From NCBI RefSeq assembly GCF_001180325.1, contig NZ_CVSZ01000071.1, positions 62,001-126,000 on the forward strand: a stretch of DNA of 64,000 nt, read 5' to 3'. The notes below the pieces were generated by a model. That model was not told the origin of the DNA, did no database searches, and worked only from the letters and a program-made list of their open reading frames with translations. Shown piece after piece: positions 8,207-16,833 of this stretch. Numbering within the stretch: the stretch's first letter is position 1; the number at the start of each line of letters is the position of its first letter. The position numbers and the translations under genes were made by a program. This DNA comes from Prochlorococcus marinus (GTDB lineage: Bacteria; Cyanobacteriota; Cyanobacteriia; PCC-6307; Cyanobiaceae).

Positions 8207-8803
8207 ATGAAGCTTATTTTTATAAGTGGACCTTCCGGTAGCGGGAAAACAACTTTATCAAATCAAATAATAAAAAAAAATAAAAATGGTATTGTGTTAA
8301 GTACTGACAATTACTATAAGACAGGTTTAATAAGTAAATTACTTCCAAAATTTATAGAAGGTTTTTTTGATAGAAGTATTAGTTTTAATAACAAACTATT
8401 CAAAAAAGATTTTGATTTTATTTATAAGAATGGAATTTCAATCTATGATCGTTATTATAATTTCGAAAAGAAAACAATAAAAAATATCCTAAACGAAACA
8501 AAAAATATTAGTTTTTTAATTGTTGAGGGTATATTTGCTAAAGAATTCTCAAACACTTTAAATAATAAGGATTATATTTTTTTAGAAATAAAAACTAAAA
8601 AGAATGAGTGCATGAAAAGAGTTGTCCAAAGAGATATAAAAGAAAGGGGGAAGAAAAAAAAACAAGCTGAGAATGATTTCTTAAAATCATGGAGCATTTA
8701 TTATGAAAAATTCAAACCTAATAGCATAAAAAATAATACAAATAAATTCATTATTGAAAAAAACACTGATATGGATCACATTCTGAAAAAATTATTTAAT
8801 TAA
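8207..8803 (+). CDS. uridine-kinase-like P-loop kinase
   Basis: 198 residues. Walker A 'GPSGSGKTT' is at residues 8-16 and is followed by 'VLSTDNYYKTG' (about 31-41), the substrate-binding DNYY motif of the uridine kinase/phosphoribulokinase superfamily. Later motifs are 'FLIVEGIFA' (Walker B type) and 'RVVQRDIKERG' (lid arginines). Substrate may be uridine/cytidine or another small alcohol; picocyanobacterial members are not characterised. The stop overlaps the convergent FAD oxidoreductase gene by 12 bases. Confidence 0.8.
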   Translation: MKLIFISGPSGSGKTTLSNQIIKKNKNGIVLSTDNYYKTGLISKLLPKFIEGFFDRSISFNNKLFKKDFDFIYKNGISIYDRYYNFEKKTIKNILNETKNISFLIVEGIFAKEFSNTLNNKDYIFLEIKTKKNECMKRVVQRDIKERGKKKKQAENDFLKSWSIYYEKFKPNSIKNNTNKFIIEKNTDMDHILKKLFN

Positions 8804-9958
8804 TTCTTTAATTTTTTTCTCTAAAATTAAAGCACTTAAAATTGAGCCTTCAATTCTGCCAAATCCATCTCCTTCAAACCAGTCTCCGCAAAATCCAATT
8901 TTAGATTTTCTACTAAATTGTAAAGATAATGGTACGGCAAGGCCGGAAGGTTGTGAAGCTCTCCATTTCATAATAGATATTTTTTCATCAAAAGTTAATT
9001 TATGTACTAATGGATTCTCTTCAAACAATTTATTGAAATTTTTAATTATTGTTTGTTTAAAAACTTCTTCATCTTTTGCATTTATGTAGGAATTAATTAA
9101 CTCTGCGTTTTTTGAATGTACTACAATTCCTAATTTATTATTATCTTGCAGCTGAAAAATAATTCTTTCAAATCTATATTTTTTTTCTAAATTATTTTTT
9201 AAATAAAAATACCTTAGTTTTTTAAAATAATTATCTTTAAAACTATAATTTTTATTTGTATAAATTAGAAAAGTTAACCTAGGAATAAATGTTTGTTGTT
9301 CTAAGAAATTTAATAGTAAATCTATTTTTTTATCACAATTAATAGGAATTGCTTTTCTTAATGGAATTTGATTTACATTTAATATTTTTAAAGACCTCTT
9401 ATGTAACAACAAATTAGTTGAACAAATTAAATATTTAGACTTGAATTTGTCGCCATTTTTTGATGTTAATAACCATTCCTTATCATTAAACTTCATATCA
9501 ACTATCAAAGTTTCAAAGAAAAAATCAATTTCCTCTTTTAAATTATTTGACTCAATTATCTTTTTCGATAATTCACTCATGGAATCTAAAGATAAATAAT
9601 TAACTCCGCAAGAAAATTCAGATTTTTTATTGGTTTCTAAATTAAAATCTTCATTTAAAATAAATATTTCTGAATCGTCAATTTTTATAAATTTATTTTC
9701 CAATAATTCATCAATATAACTTTTTAAAAAAAGATTATTTTTACTGTTAGATATATTAAAATTTGGAGAACCATGATTTAGTTTCCATCCTTCATATTTT
9801 TTGCTTATTCTTGTACTTGATCTCCCTCCGAGTCCACGACCAATTTCAATTAATCCAACCTTTTTTGCAATATTATTTTTCAGATACTTCGAAGCAAAAA
9901 CACATGCAGATATACCACCACCTATTATTAATAAGTCATATGTAACATCACTTTTCAT
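8792..9958 (-). CDS. FAD-dependent oxidoreductase (renalase/amine-oxidase-like)
   Basis: 388 residues. The N-terminus is a Rossmann FAD site: 'DLLIIGGGISACVFASKYL' (8-26) with GGGxSA, followed by a glutamate at the strand 2 end ('VGLIEIGRGLGGRSSTR', including the GG-R-S motif of the amine oxidase/renalase group). The C-terminal flavin motif 'KIGFCGDWFEGDGFGRIEG' is also present. These enzymes use FAD and NAD(P)H or amines; the substrate in cyanobacteria is unknown. Starts about 20 bases beyond the end of the MetF-like gene on the same strand. Confidence 0.8.
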   Translation of the reverse strand: MKSDVTYDLLIIGGGISACVFASKYLKNNIAKKVGLIEIGRGLGGRSSTRISKKYEGWKLNHGSPNFNISNSKNNLFLKSYIDELLENKFIKIDDSEIFILNEDFNLETNKKSEFSCGVNYLSLDSMSELSKKIIESNNLKEEIDFFFETLIVDMKFNDKEWLLTSKNGDKFKSKYLICSTNLLLHKRSLKILNVNQIPLRKAIPINCDKKIDLLLNFLEQQTFIPRLTFLIYTNKNYSFKDNYFKKLRYFYLKNNLEKKYRFERIIFQLQDNNKLGIVVHSKNAELINSYINAKDEEVFKQTIIKNFNKLFEENPLVHKLTFDEKISIMKWRASQPSGLAVPLSLQFSRKSKIGFCGDWFEGDGFGRIEGSILSALILEKKIKELIK

Positions 9959-9978
9959 AGGTTTAATATAGAAAGAAA

Positions 9979-10782
9979 TTATCTTTTATTTCCTAAAAAA
10001 CTATAAACTGATTTAAGTTTCTCTGATGATGAAAAATCAGATTCAATTACAGGTGTAATATTATTTTTTTTATAAAAACTAACTAAATCGTTTGTGAAAT
10101 CAAAAAAATACTCTAAGGCATATAAACACTTTTCAGATATATATACCTCTTTCCAAGGACGAAATTTAAACCGTGTTATAAATTGTTTAGAAGGAATAAA
10201 TAAACTTCCAAATAAATTTAATTTTTCTTCTTTTGCTACGTTTTTAATATAAGTTACCTCATTCTGAAGAACTTTAATATCTGTACCATATTGAAACCAA
10301 ATTGAATTTATTAACCCAGTCGAAATTTTTTTTTGGAACCTTTCTCTTTCTGAAGAAATATTATAATATTTGTTCAAATATGGATTGTAAGCTATACCTA
10401 ATTTAACTTTTAAATTTTTTTCTTTTTTTAAATAAGCTAATACATTAACTGAGTCAAAGTCTTTTTTCTTATTTGATCCCGACACAAGCAGAATATCAAA
10501 AATTTTATTAGTCTGAGAACTTTTAACAAAATCTAAAAATTCCTGATACGAATTTTCTTTATTTTTTGAATATTGATGATAAAGACTATAGTGATAAGTC
10601 ACATTAAATTCATTATAGTTTTTTGATATATATTTAATAGTTGAACTAAATAAACCCTTCTTTATAAGTCCTTTACATGGAATATTAATATTTTTGATAT
10701 TATTTGATTTGCAGAAAGAAAGTTTATCATCTAATTGAGAAATATTTTTAAATGACAATTCAAATCTTATATTATTGTTCAT
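9979..10782 (-). CDS. TIM-barrel protein resembling methylenetetrahydrofolate reductase
   Basis: 267 residues, soluble, with the alternating strand/helix rhythm of a TIM barrel. Features recalling MetF are 'FDILLVSGSNKK' (about 97-108), 'VKLGIAYNPYLNKY', 'FQKKISTGLINSIWFQYGTD' and 'LFGSLFIPS'. Several canonical MetF residues are not obvious, so it may be a divergent relative or another FAD/folate barrel. It sits in front of the FAD oxidoreductase and is probably in its operon. Assignment is tentative. Confidence 0.45.
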   Translation of the reverse strand: MNNNIRFELSFKNISQLDDKLSFCKSNNIKNINIPCKGLIKKGLFSSTIKYISKNYNEFNVTYHYSLYHQYSKNKENSYQEFLDFVKSSQTNKIFDILLVSGSNKKKDFDSVNVLAYLKKEKNLKVKLGIAYNPYLNKYYNISSERERFQKKISTGLINSIWFQYGTDIKVLQNEVTYIKNVAKEEKLNLFGSLFIPSKQFITRFKFRPWKEVYISEKCLYALEYFFDFTNDLVSFYKKNNITPVIESDFSSSEKLKSVYSFLGNKR

Positions 10783-10814
10783 TATTTATTACTCATATTT
10801 ATTCACTCAATATA

Positions 10815-11048
10815 TTAACGAAAACATGCATCTGCTACGATTCTTATTTTGGAAGTCGTCTTTTTATTCTTAGCCTTTAGAAAATAACTGGGGGAAATCT
10901 CTAATGCAGCTTTTAAAGAAATTTTATCTTCTGCAGATTTTGCAATAATTTGATTAAAACATTTCCAATTTTCTGGTATTACTAAACCTGGCCATGATAA
11001 ATAAAGACCTACAAAAACACCGAAAAATAAAAATAAAAAAAACCTCAT
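10815..11048 (-). CDS. small secreted protein
   Basis: 77 residues with a signal peptide or anchor at residues 2-20 ('RFFLFLFFGVFVGLYLSWPG'). The mature part has two cysteines (near residues 30 and 75) that could pair, and 'SAEDKISLKAALEISPSYFL'. Family not recognised. It lies upstream of the MetF-like gene on the same strand with a 32-base gap. Confidence 0.6.
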   Translation of the reverse strand: MRFFLFLFFGVFVGLYLSWPGLVIPENWKCFNQIIAKSAEDKISLKAALEISPSYFLKAKNKKTTSKIRIVADACFR

Positions 11049-11217
11049 GACAAATAAAATTTTTAATTTTACTCATTAAAAATAAATAACAATACTTCAA
11101 TTGTATTGGAAAATAATTAATGAATTATTTCCTTTATTCTTATCGCAGATATTTAATCCATGAAAGATTTTCATGAACTCGAGAGGTTAGAATAACAAAA
11201 AAGTATTATTTTAGAAT

Positions 11218-11622
11218 ATGGCTAGCCAAGATTATCTAATTGCAATAGCTTTAATAGAGCAAAACTTAGTTAGAGCAATGCCTCTTGGAGGTAAAGAAAT
11301 TAAAGATAATTTAGAGGAATCAGAAAATTTCAAAAAACTGGGAGAAGAGGTGATTTTAAATCTTCTAATGAGAGTATTTCAAAGAAGTGATGAAGGTGCT
11401 TTAAAAAGGGCTTCTGAAGAAAAAGGTTTGCTCCTTGTTCATATGCATCCTAAAAGAATGCAGAAAGAGCTTCCGTTCATTAAATCTGAATGGATAAGAG
11501 ATGGAGATACACAACAGTTTCTAAAATACCTTGGCAATCTCTCAAAAGAAGTATGGACTGCATCTTTCGTAAAATACAAAGGGATTGAATTTACTTCTAT
11601 CTCGAAGAATGATGAGATCTAA
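11218..11622 (+). CDS. conserved soluble protein, unknown
   Basis: 134 residues with ordinary, strongly coding composition and no membrane segment. Helical, charged; 'RVFQRSDEGALKRASEEKGL' and 'LLVHMHPKRMQKELPF' are the most distinctive parts. I do not recognise a family. It stands alone and converges on the S51 peptidase gene with 17 bases between stops. Confidence 0.65.
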   Translation: MASQDYLIAIALIEQNLVRAMPLGGKEIKDNLEESENFKKLGEEVILNLLMRVFQRSDEGALKRASEEKGLLLVHMHPKRMQKELPFIKSEWIRDGDTQQFLKYLGNLSKEVWTASFVKYKGIEFTSISKNDEI

Positions 11623-11639
11623 AGATATTAAGAATATTT

Positions 11640-12320
11640 TCAAAGAATTTCTTTCTTGACAATATTATTTTCCCTTGCAACTCTAAAACAGTTTCTACCA
11701 TTACCAAAATCAATTGAGTAATAGTCAAAATTATTTTTAATATGCAAGGCACAATTTCCCTCAATACATATACAAGATTTAATAATTCCTCTCTGAATAA
11801 CATCATTAACGTAAGGTTCCCTCTCTTTCTCTTCATCGAAATGCGGGCAGGCAATACCTTCAACTATGCCTAAGCAATCAATTATGGCTAATTCTTTAGC
11901 ATAAGAATCAGTAATACCTTTATCAAACCAACAAATAGCCCCGGCACTTACACCACTCATTACAATTCCTTTTTCATAAGCATTTCGCAAAATTTTATTT
12001 AAATTCCATTCTTTCCAAACAGCTAACATACTTTTTGTATTTCCACCGCCAACATAAATGATGTCTTGAGTTAAAACTTTCTCTTCTAAGTTTTCTGTTC
12101 TAGAAAAGAAATCAATATGGCTTGTTATACAATCAAGTTTAGAAAATGCTCTATAAAAATTTAATTTGTACAAACTACTATCGCCAGATGCTGTTGGAAT
12201 AAAGCAAATTTTAGGTCTTTTTTTATTACTTAAAGAAACTATATATTTTTCAATTTCAAGAGAGCCTAATGAACGTCCAAACCCTCCTCCCCCAATTGCG
12301 ACTATATTTTTACTAGGCAT
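11640..12320 (-). CDS. peptidase E (S51 family)
   Basis: 226 residues of the S51 family (alpha-aspartyl dipeptidase / cyanophycinase-like). The nucleophile elbow 'GVSAGAI' places the catalytic Ser at residue 125; 'IIYVGGGNTKSML' (88-100) is the other family signature, and 'CPHFDEE' lies near the usual catalytic histidine. Peptidase E hydrolyses dipeptides with N-terminal Asp. Cyanophycin is not expected in this lineage, so the dipeptidase role is more likely. Divergent from the GNAT gene with only 14 bases between starts. Confidence 0.85.
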   Translation of the reverse strand: MPSKNIVAIGGGGFGRSLGSLEIEKYIVSLSNKKRPKICFIPTASGDSSLYKLNFYRAFSKLDCITSHIDFFSRTENLEEKVLTQDIIYVGGGNTKSMLAVWKEWNLNKILRNAYEKGIVMSGVSAGAICWFDKGITDSYAKELAIIDCLGIVEGIACPHFDEEKEREPYVNDVIQRGIIKSCICIEGNCALHIKNNFDYYSIDFGNGRNCFRVARENNIVKKEIL

Positions 12321-12334
12321 ATTAAATAAAAGAT

Positions 12335-12811
12335 TTGTATATGAATTTAAGACAAATCACCATTAAAGATCAACTGGAATTAAAGAAGGTTTATTTTGAT
12401 TCAATTCAATCTTTAGATGAGAAAATTTATAGTCAAGAACAAAAAAGAGCCTGGTCAAGTCAAGCTTGGAATAACCCAAATTTTGATAAGTCAATAATTA
12501 AAGGAAAAGGATGGCTTATAAGTAAACAAGGAATTATTATTGCTTTTGCTATAAGATATCCCACCGAAAGAATTGCGCTATTTTACTGCAAAGGTAAATT
12601 CCAAAGAAAAGGATACGGCTCTAAGTTACTTCATAAATTAGAAGATGAAGCAAAGAAAGAAGGTTTAGACTCTCTTTATACTGAAGCGAGCTTAATAAGT
12701 TATGAATTATTTCTTAAAAATGAATGGGAAATTATACGTAAAGAAAAAGTCACTATAAATAACATTTTTTTTGAAAGATATAAAATGACTAAAATTATAA
12801 AAATTAATTAA
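12335..12811 (+). CDS. GNAT-family acetyltransferase
   Basis: 158 residues. The acetyl-CoA site is visible as 'KFQRKGYGSKLLHKLEDEA' (Q/RxxGxG/A motif, about residues 88-106), followed by 'LDSLYTEAS'. The substrate, protein or small molecule, cannot be told. An ATG two codons downstream (12341) is an alternative start. It shares a very short intergenic region with the divergent S51 peptidase gene and is followed 6 bases later by a membrane-protein gene. Confidence 0.85.
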   Translation: MYMNLRQITIKDQLELKKVYFDSIQSLDEKIYSQEQKRAWSSQAWNNPNFDKSIIKGKGWLISKQGIIIAFAIRYPTERIALFYCKGKFQRKGYGSKLLHKLEDEAKKEGLDSLYTEASLISYELFLKNEWEIIRKEKVTINNIFFERYKMTKIIKIN

Positions 12812-12817
12812 TTAATA

Positions 12818-13141
12818 ATGTCTGGCAAAAGCAAGGGACTAATTCTGATACAAAGGGTTCTAATTTGGGCGTTATACTTTTTTTCAGGATTTATGCTTTA
12901 TACAAAACAAGGTATTTTACCTTCTAAATTAATTACTTTTTCAAGAATTATTTATCCATTATCTATTTTCTGGTTGCAAATAAGAATTAAAAAAAGAACT
13001 AATTTTCTGCCTATTGATTCAAAAATGACAACTTCTCAGTTATGGTTCAATTTATTACCTGTTATTGCATCTCTATTAACTGTAATTTTTTCATTAACAA
13101 ATTCTTTTTTATATATCCTAGTAAAATTAATTAACTCCTAA
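12818..13141 (+). CDS. small membrane protein, unknown
   Basis: 107 residues with three hydrophobic segments, at about 8-28, 40-56 and 80-102, and a basic loop between the second and third ('RIKKRTNF'). It starts 6 bases after the GNAT stop, so it is probably in the same transcript. No family recognised. Confidence 0.6.
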   Translation: MSGKSKGLILIQRVLIWALYFFSGFMLYTKQGILPSKLITFSRIIYPLSIFWLQIRIKKRTNFLPIDSKMTTSQLWFNLLPVIASLLTVIFSLTNSFLYILVKLINS

Positions 13142-13501
13142 ATAAAATAAATTAATTAATTTGTAATTGCATTAGTAATTTCTTTCATAAAAAACATAAT
13201 GTAAAGAAATTTGCCTTTTAAAAATATTTTTATAAATTTTAAATAGTGATCAACATAATCATGAAAAATATTTCATTAAAGAGAAATATTAATTTTGATA
13301 AAAATAAAGATAAAAATGATTATGAATTATTCTCTTTAAAAATCACAGATAGTTTATATAAAAAAGATATTGGAAAATTTCTTGAGACCCTCTCCTCCCT
13401 CTTTATTTAGAAAAATATTTTTTTTCTGATCTTCAAATTCAAACAGTCCAATTAAATAATAAGTATTTGAGGGATAATGTGTTAAACCAAAGGATACTCA
13501 A
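13142..13501. other. gene-poor interval
   Basis: 360 bases, very AT-rich. The only frame worth naming is a 49-codon one at 13261-13410. There is no clear terminator hairpin or RNA gene that I can see. Confidence 0.5.
13261..13410 (+). CDS. possible 49-residue protein
   Basis: ATG to TAG, 49 residues, highly charged and lysine/aspartate/asparagine rich, beginning 'MKNISLKRNINFDKNKDKND'. No recognisable domain and no obvious ribosome binding site. It may be a real short gene or an open frame arising from AT-rich sequence. Confidence 0.3.
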   Translation: MKNISLKRNINFDKNKDKNDYELFSLKITDSLYKKDIGKFLETLSSLFI

Positions 13502-13819
13502 ATGCAATTATTTCTTGCTGACTGCCAATTCCCAGATATCGAAAATCAAGTAAAAGCTTATCAATTATTTGTGGAGGCCTGGGAAAACGGTGAAATTGAG
13601 AAATCAGATAAAACAGATAAATTTGAGATGTTATTTAGAGTGCATGCTCCAGGAGAGGGTAGGGTAGTTTGTTTATGTAAGGCGCATAGTGATAAAGAAA
13701 TTTTTGAGCATTTTGCTCCATGGAGAGCTAAATTTGGCATTCATATGGAATTTACACCTGTAATAAGTTGTCAAAATGTTGTTGATTACCATAAAAATTT
13801 GTTCAAAACTTTAGGGTAA
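13502..13819 (+). CDS. DUF3303-type protein
   Basis: 105 residues. The sequence 'MLFRVHAPGEGRVVCLCKAH' followed by 'FAPWRAKFGIHMEFTPVI' fits the DUF3303 family of small ferredoxin-like-fold proteins common in marine cyanobacteria. Function is not established. Two adjacent cysteines (in VCLC) and His are present. It is preceded by a purine-rich 'AAAGGATA' about 8 bases from the ATG. Confidence 0.7.
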   Translation: MQLFLADCQFPDIENQVKAYQLFVEAWENGEIEKSDKTDKFEMLFRVHAPGEGRVVCLCKAHSDKEIFEHFAPWRAKFGIHMEFTPVISCQNVVDYHKNLFKTLG

Positions 13820-13842
13820 TTAGCTTAAATCTCAAATTTATC

Positions 13843-14022
13843 GTGATTAAACCATTTTCCAATCTAATTTATAAAAAAAAGGATAGAAATTTGTCTTCTT
13901 CAAAAAGTAAGCTTAAGAAAGAAGAAAACGTCAAATCTAAACCATTAATAATATTTGGCTTTATTATCTCATTAACTTCCATCTTTTTACTTTTATTCAC
14001 CATAAATAATAAATTTGGATGA
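13843..14022 (+). CDS. small single-pass membrane protein
   Basis: 59 residues from GTG 13843, or 43 from TTG 13891. A lysine-rich N-terminal half ('SSSKSKLKKEENVKSK') precedes a membrane segment 'PLIIFGFIISLTSIFLLLF'. It starts 23 bases after the DUF3303 gene. Too short for family recognition. Confidence 0.45.
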   Translation: MIKPFSNLIYKKKDRNLSSSKSKLKKEENVKSKPLIIFGFIISLTSIFLLLFTINNKFG

Positions 14023-14092
14023 TATATGAGTAATTAGAACTATTACCTGGGAACAAATATGTTCTATTATTAATTTAAAAATAACTAACTAA

Positions 14093-14209
14093 ATGGCGTT
14101 TAACGAAGGGGGGATGGCATCGGGCCTACTTATCATCGCAGTATCAATAATTTTTGCTGCAGGTTTTGGATTTTTAGTCTTGCATTTTGTACCTGGAACT
14201 CCATTTTAG
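14093..14209 (+). CDS. 38-residue single-pass membrane peptide
   Basis: Begins 'MAFNEGGMASGLLIIAVSII' and ends 'LVLHFVPGTPF'. One membrane span covers about residues 10-30. The glycine-rich start, single span and proline-containing end resemble the small subunits of photosynthetic or NDH complexes, but I cannot assign it to a named one. Base composition is less AT-biased than the neighbouring non-coding DNA, which supports a real, conserved gene. Confidence 0.65.
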   Translation: MAFNEGGMASGLLIIAVSIIFAAGFGFLVLHFVPGTPF

Positions 14210-14241
14210 GTTATCCAACTGAGTTTGATTAATAAAATATC

Positions 14242-14511
14242 TTAAACATTAACAGTTTCTAAATCCTGAATTTGATTATCATCAGAATTAGATTTCTTCT
14301 TTAATCGATAGGCATAAACTAAAGATCCTAAGGCTATGGTACTTGAGGCAAAAATACCCGATATGAGTATTAAAGCAAAAAGACCTCCTATTAGTCCCCC
14401 TTTTAATCTAAGCAAATTTGATTTAATTAAAAGTATTGATAAAAAAACAATAGTGGCTTTTAGTGAAGAGATTTTCAAAAAAGTAAATGGATAAAAAGGG
14501 TTTAACAACAT
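14242..14511 (-). CDS. small membrane protein, unknown
   Basis: 89 residues with two membrane segments, at about 15-31 and 37-66 (the second glycine-rich: 'GGLIGGLFALILISGIFASS'), and an acidic cytoplasmic tail. The pattern is a helical hairpin. Unrecognised family. Confidence 0.6.
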   Translation of the reverse strand: MLLNPFYPFTFLKISSLKATIVFLSILLIKSNLLRLKGGLIGGLFALILISGIFASSTIALGSLVYAYRLKKKSNSDDNQIQDLETVNV

Positions 14512-14570
14512 TTCTTTGGGTGAATATAAATTAAGTTGATTCTAAAAATAAATTTAAAAAACCGCATAAA

Positions 14571-14592
14571 AAAAGACTCAAATGAGTCTTTT
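14571..14592. terminator. bidirectional terminator
   Basis: Perfect inverted repeat AAAAGACTCA / TGAGTCTTTT with a two-base spacer. On the minus strand it directly follows the stop of the 45-residue membrane peptide gene at 14617, which it most likely terminates. Confidence 0.75.
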
Positions 14593-14616
14593 AAAATCTA
14601 TTTTAAATATGATGAT

Positions 14617-14754
14617 TTATGCATCAGGGTCAAAATTCTTTAGGTTTGGACCTGCCACAAGACCAACAAGGCCAAAAAGGACTAAAGAACCAATTCCAAA
14701 GCCTGCTGCCCATGGATTGAAACCACCTAAAGCAAAAGAAGCTAATAAATTCAT
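14617..14754 (-). CDS. 45-residue single-pass membrane peptide
   Basis: ATG at 14754 is preferred over the frame's 5' limit at 14823, because the first 23 codons look non-coding. The peptide 'MNLLASFALGGFNPWAAGFG' continues through a glycine/leucine-rich membrane span and ends 'AGPNLKNFDPDA'. It looks like a conserved thylakoid-type small protein; no name can be given. It is followed by a strong terminator. Confidence 0.65.
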   Translation of the reverse strand: MNLLASFALGGFNPWAAGFGIGSLVLFGLVGLVAGPNLKNFDPDA

Positions 14755-14956
14755 GATTTTAAAACATAATATCTCCGAGTTAGCATACAGATTTTTATGA
14801 AAAATATACCTATATTGAGACATTTCTTCGTAATTATTAGAATCGCTTAACTAATTCCTTTATAAATAATCCACAAAATTTTAATTATTTGTTTTATTAT
14901 CAGTGCATTACTATTTTGTTGGCGCACATTAAGACCATCAAAAATGTTTTTTTCTA

Positions 14957-15337
14957 ATGACTTCCAACTATACCTTTATTTATGATGGAGAATGCCCATT
15001 CTGCAATCATTTTGCTGAGCTCCTTGAGATCAAAAGCAAGTTAAATAATATTAAAATTATTGATGGTCGTAAAAATTTAACTCTAATTAAATCCTTCCTA
15101 GACAAAGGTTATGACTTAGATAGAGGAGCAATTCTCCTCAAAGATGAAGAGATATTTCATGGGGCAAACGCAATCAATACTATTTGCAAACAGATAAATA
15201 ATCCCTCAAGTAGTTTACTTTTGTTACTTTCTAGAGTGTTTAAATCAAATAAACGAACAAATTTGATATTTCCTCTGCTAGTCAGAGCAAGAAGATTCGC
15301 ATTAATATCAAAAGGTATATCAATATCCCTAGTTTAA
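14957..15337 (+). CDS. DCC-family thiol oxidoreductase (DUF393)
   Basis: 126 residues. The family motif YDGECPFC is at residues 9-16, giving a CxxC pair (Cys13/Cys16) on a thioredoxin-like fold, and 'LLKDEEIFHGANAINTI' matches the conserved C-terminal part. DCC proteins are predicted thiol-disulfide oxidoreductases of unknown partner. Stands alone; a short non-coding stretch follows. Confidence 0.85.
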   Translation: MTSNYTFIYDGECPFCNHFAELLEIKSKLNNIKIIDGRKNLTLIKSFLDKGYDLDRGAILLKDEEIFHGANAINTICKQINNPSSSLLLLLSRVFKSNKRTNLIFPLLVRARRFALISKGISISLV

Positions 15338-15444
15338 AAATAAAAACTTTCTAAATATTTAATAACATATTTATAAGCTTATGTATCAATAAATGATAAT
15401 TAATTATTTCTTAGCTAGAAATAAGTGGTAGCAACAATTATTAA

Positions 15445-15630
15445 ATGATAGAAAACTTCAATCCCTTCATTTCATTGGGCGGGGATAACCAAAAAGTTAA
15501 TCATATGGCTGAAGCGGCACTTGAAATGAATTTAACTTGCAATGATTTAAAGAAGGATTTAAATTTAACTGATGGTGATGTTGTGGATATGTTGCAACTA
15601 GTCATGGATAGGTTTAAAAATAGTAATTAA
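15445..15630 (+). CDS. small conserved helical protein
   Basis: 61 residues. After 'NFNPFISLGGDNQKVNHMAE' comes a helix-turn-helix-like stretch 'LEMNLTCNDLKKDLNLTDGD', so a small DNA-binding or adaptor role is conceivable but unproven. It precedes a 100-residue gene in the same direction, 45 bases apart. Confidence 0.55.
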   Translation: MIENFNPFISLGGDNQKVNHMAEAALEMNLTCNDLKKDLNLTDGDVVDMLQLVMDRFKNSN

Positions 15631-15675
15631 GTAAATATCGTAATTAATTAATCACTATATATCTATTATTTTTTA

Positions 15676-15978
15676 ATGAAAACAGTACAAATTGAGTTTT
15701 CGAAATATGAATTAGTTAACTTTTTATGGCCTGAATTAATAGAGGAATACGGATTTGATAAAGCCAGAAAAATAGTTTCCCAAGCTATTGACTTACAAAA
15801 AATGAATGGAACTAAAAATAGCACCATGCCAATCATATTTTCAGGAACAGGAGGATTAGCTCTAATACCAATACAAATGCTAGAAAAAGAAAACTTTGAG
15901 ATTAGTTATAAAGATAATCAAGTTTTAATATTTAATCTAAAAAGAAAGTCATTTCAAATCTTAAGTGAAGCAAACTAA
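15676..15978 (+). CDS. conserved soluble protein, unknown
   Basis: 100 residues, soluble. N-terminal 'MKTVQIEFSKYELVNFLWPE' and central 'PIIFSGTGGLALIPIQMLE' are the distinctive parts. No enzyme motif recognised. Same orientation as its neighbours; the next gene starts 66 bases later. Confidence 0.6.
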   Translation: MKTVQIEFSKYELVNFLWPELIEEYGFDKARKIVSQAIDLQKMNGTKNSTMPIIFSGTGGLALIPIQMLEKENFEISYKDNQVLIFNLKRKSFQILSEAN

Positions 15979-16044
15979 TCTAAATCAGTAATTTCTCGAT
16001 AAAGCCAAAATTACCTTATAGTCTAATAAAACAATTTACTTATA

Positions 16045-16761
16045 ATGTCTTTTGAAGCGACCTACCTTGGTTCAAATGGTTGGCTTATAAAATTTAAAAA
16101 AACGAATTTAATTATTGATCCTTGGCTCAAGGGAGATTTAATATTTCCTCCAGGTGAATGGTTTTTTAAAGGATCATTAGAAGAAGAAATTTCAATAGAT
16201 AAAAAAATAGATATTGTTTTGTTAACTCAAGGATTACCTGACCACTGTCATATTCCTACATTAGAAATGTTCAGAAAAGATATTCCTGTAATTTGCCCTA
16301 AAAGTGCTTTTGAAACATTAAAAAAAATTGGTTTTAGTTCAATTAAAATGCTTAAGCCAACTGAAAAGACAAATCTTTTTAATTTAAATTTTGAAGCAAC
16401 TGCTGGGGCTCCAGTGCCACAAATAGAAAACGGATATATTGTCAAAGACGATCAAGATAGTGGTTTTTATATAGAACCCCATGGATATCTTGATGAAAAT
16501 TTAAAAAAGCAAAGTCTTGATGCAGTCATTACTCCTACAAAAAATTTAGAATTACCCCTAGTTGGTTCTTTTGTAAAAGGTGCTGATGTTATCCCTAAAT
16601 TGATTAACAAATTCAATCCAAAATATATACTTTCAAGTACCATAGGCGGAGATGCAAAATATTCAGGTTTTTTAAATAATTTTATTTCAGTTCAAGATTA
16701 TGAGGAGACATTAAATTGTAATCTTGTAGATCTAAATTGTATGCAATCTATTATGATTTAA
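16045..16761 (+). CDS. metallo-beta-lactamase-fold hydrolase
   Basis: 238 residues. N-terminal 'TYLGSNGWLIKFKKTNLIID' and the metal-site region 'LLTQGLPDHCHIPTLEM' (59-75) identify a member of the plant/cyanobacterial branch of the MBL fold. The usual HxHxDH is altered: only D66-H67-C-H69 remains and the first histidine pair is replaced by TQGL, as in plastid relatives I know of. Metal content and reaction are uncertain; it may be a lactonase-like or non-catalytic protein. Confidence 0.75.
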   Translation: MSFEATYLGSNGWLIKFKKTNLIIDPWLKGDLIFPPGEWFFKGSLEEEISIDKKIDIVLLTQGLPDHCHIPTLEMFRKDIPVICPKSAFETLKKIGFSSIKMLKPTEKTNLFNLNFEATAGAPVPQIENGYIVKDDQDSGFYIEPHGYLDENLKKQSLDAVITPTKNLELPLVGSFVKGADVIPKLINKFNPKYILSSTIGGDAKYSGFLNNFISVQDYEETLNCNLVDLNCMQSIMI

Positions 16762-16833
16762 ATCGATCCAAAAAGATCTTTAATTAAGTCATTTAGCTTG
16801 AAAGTAAATCTACTTTAAAAGGAGCACAAAAAA

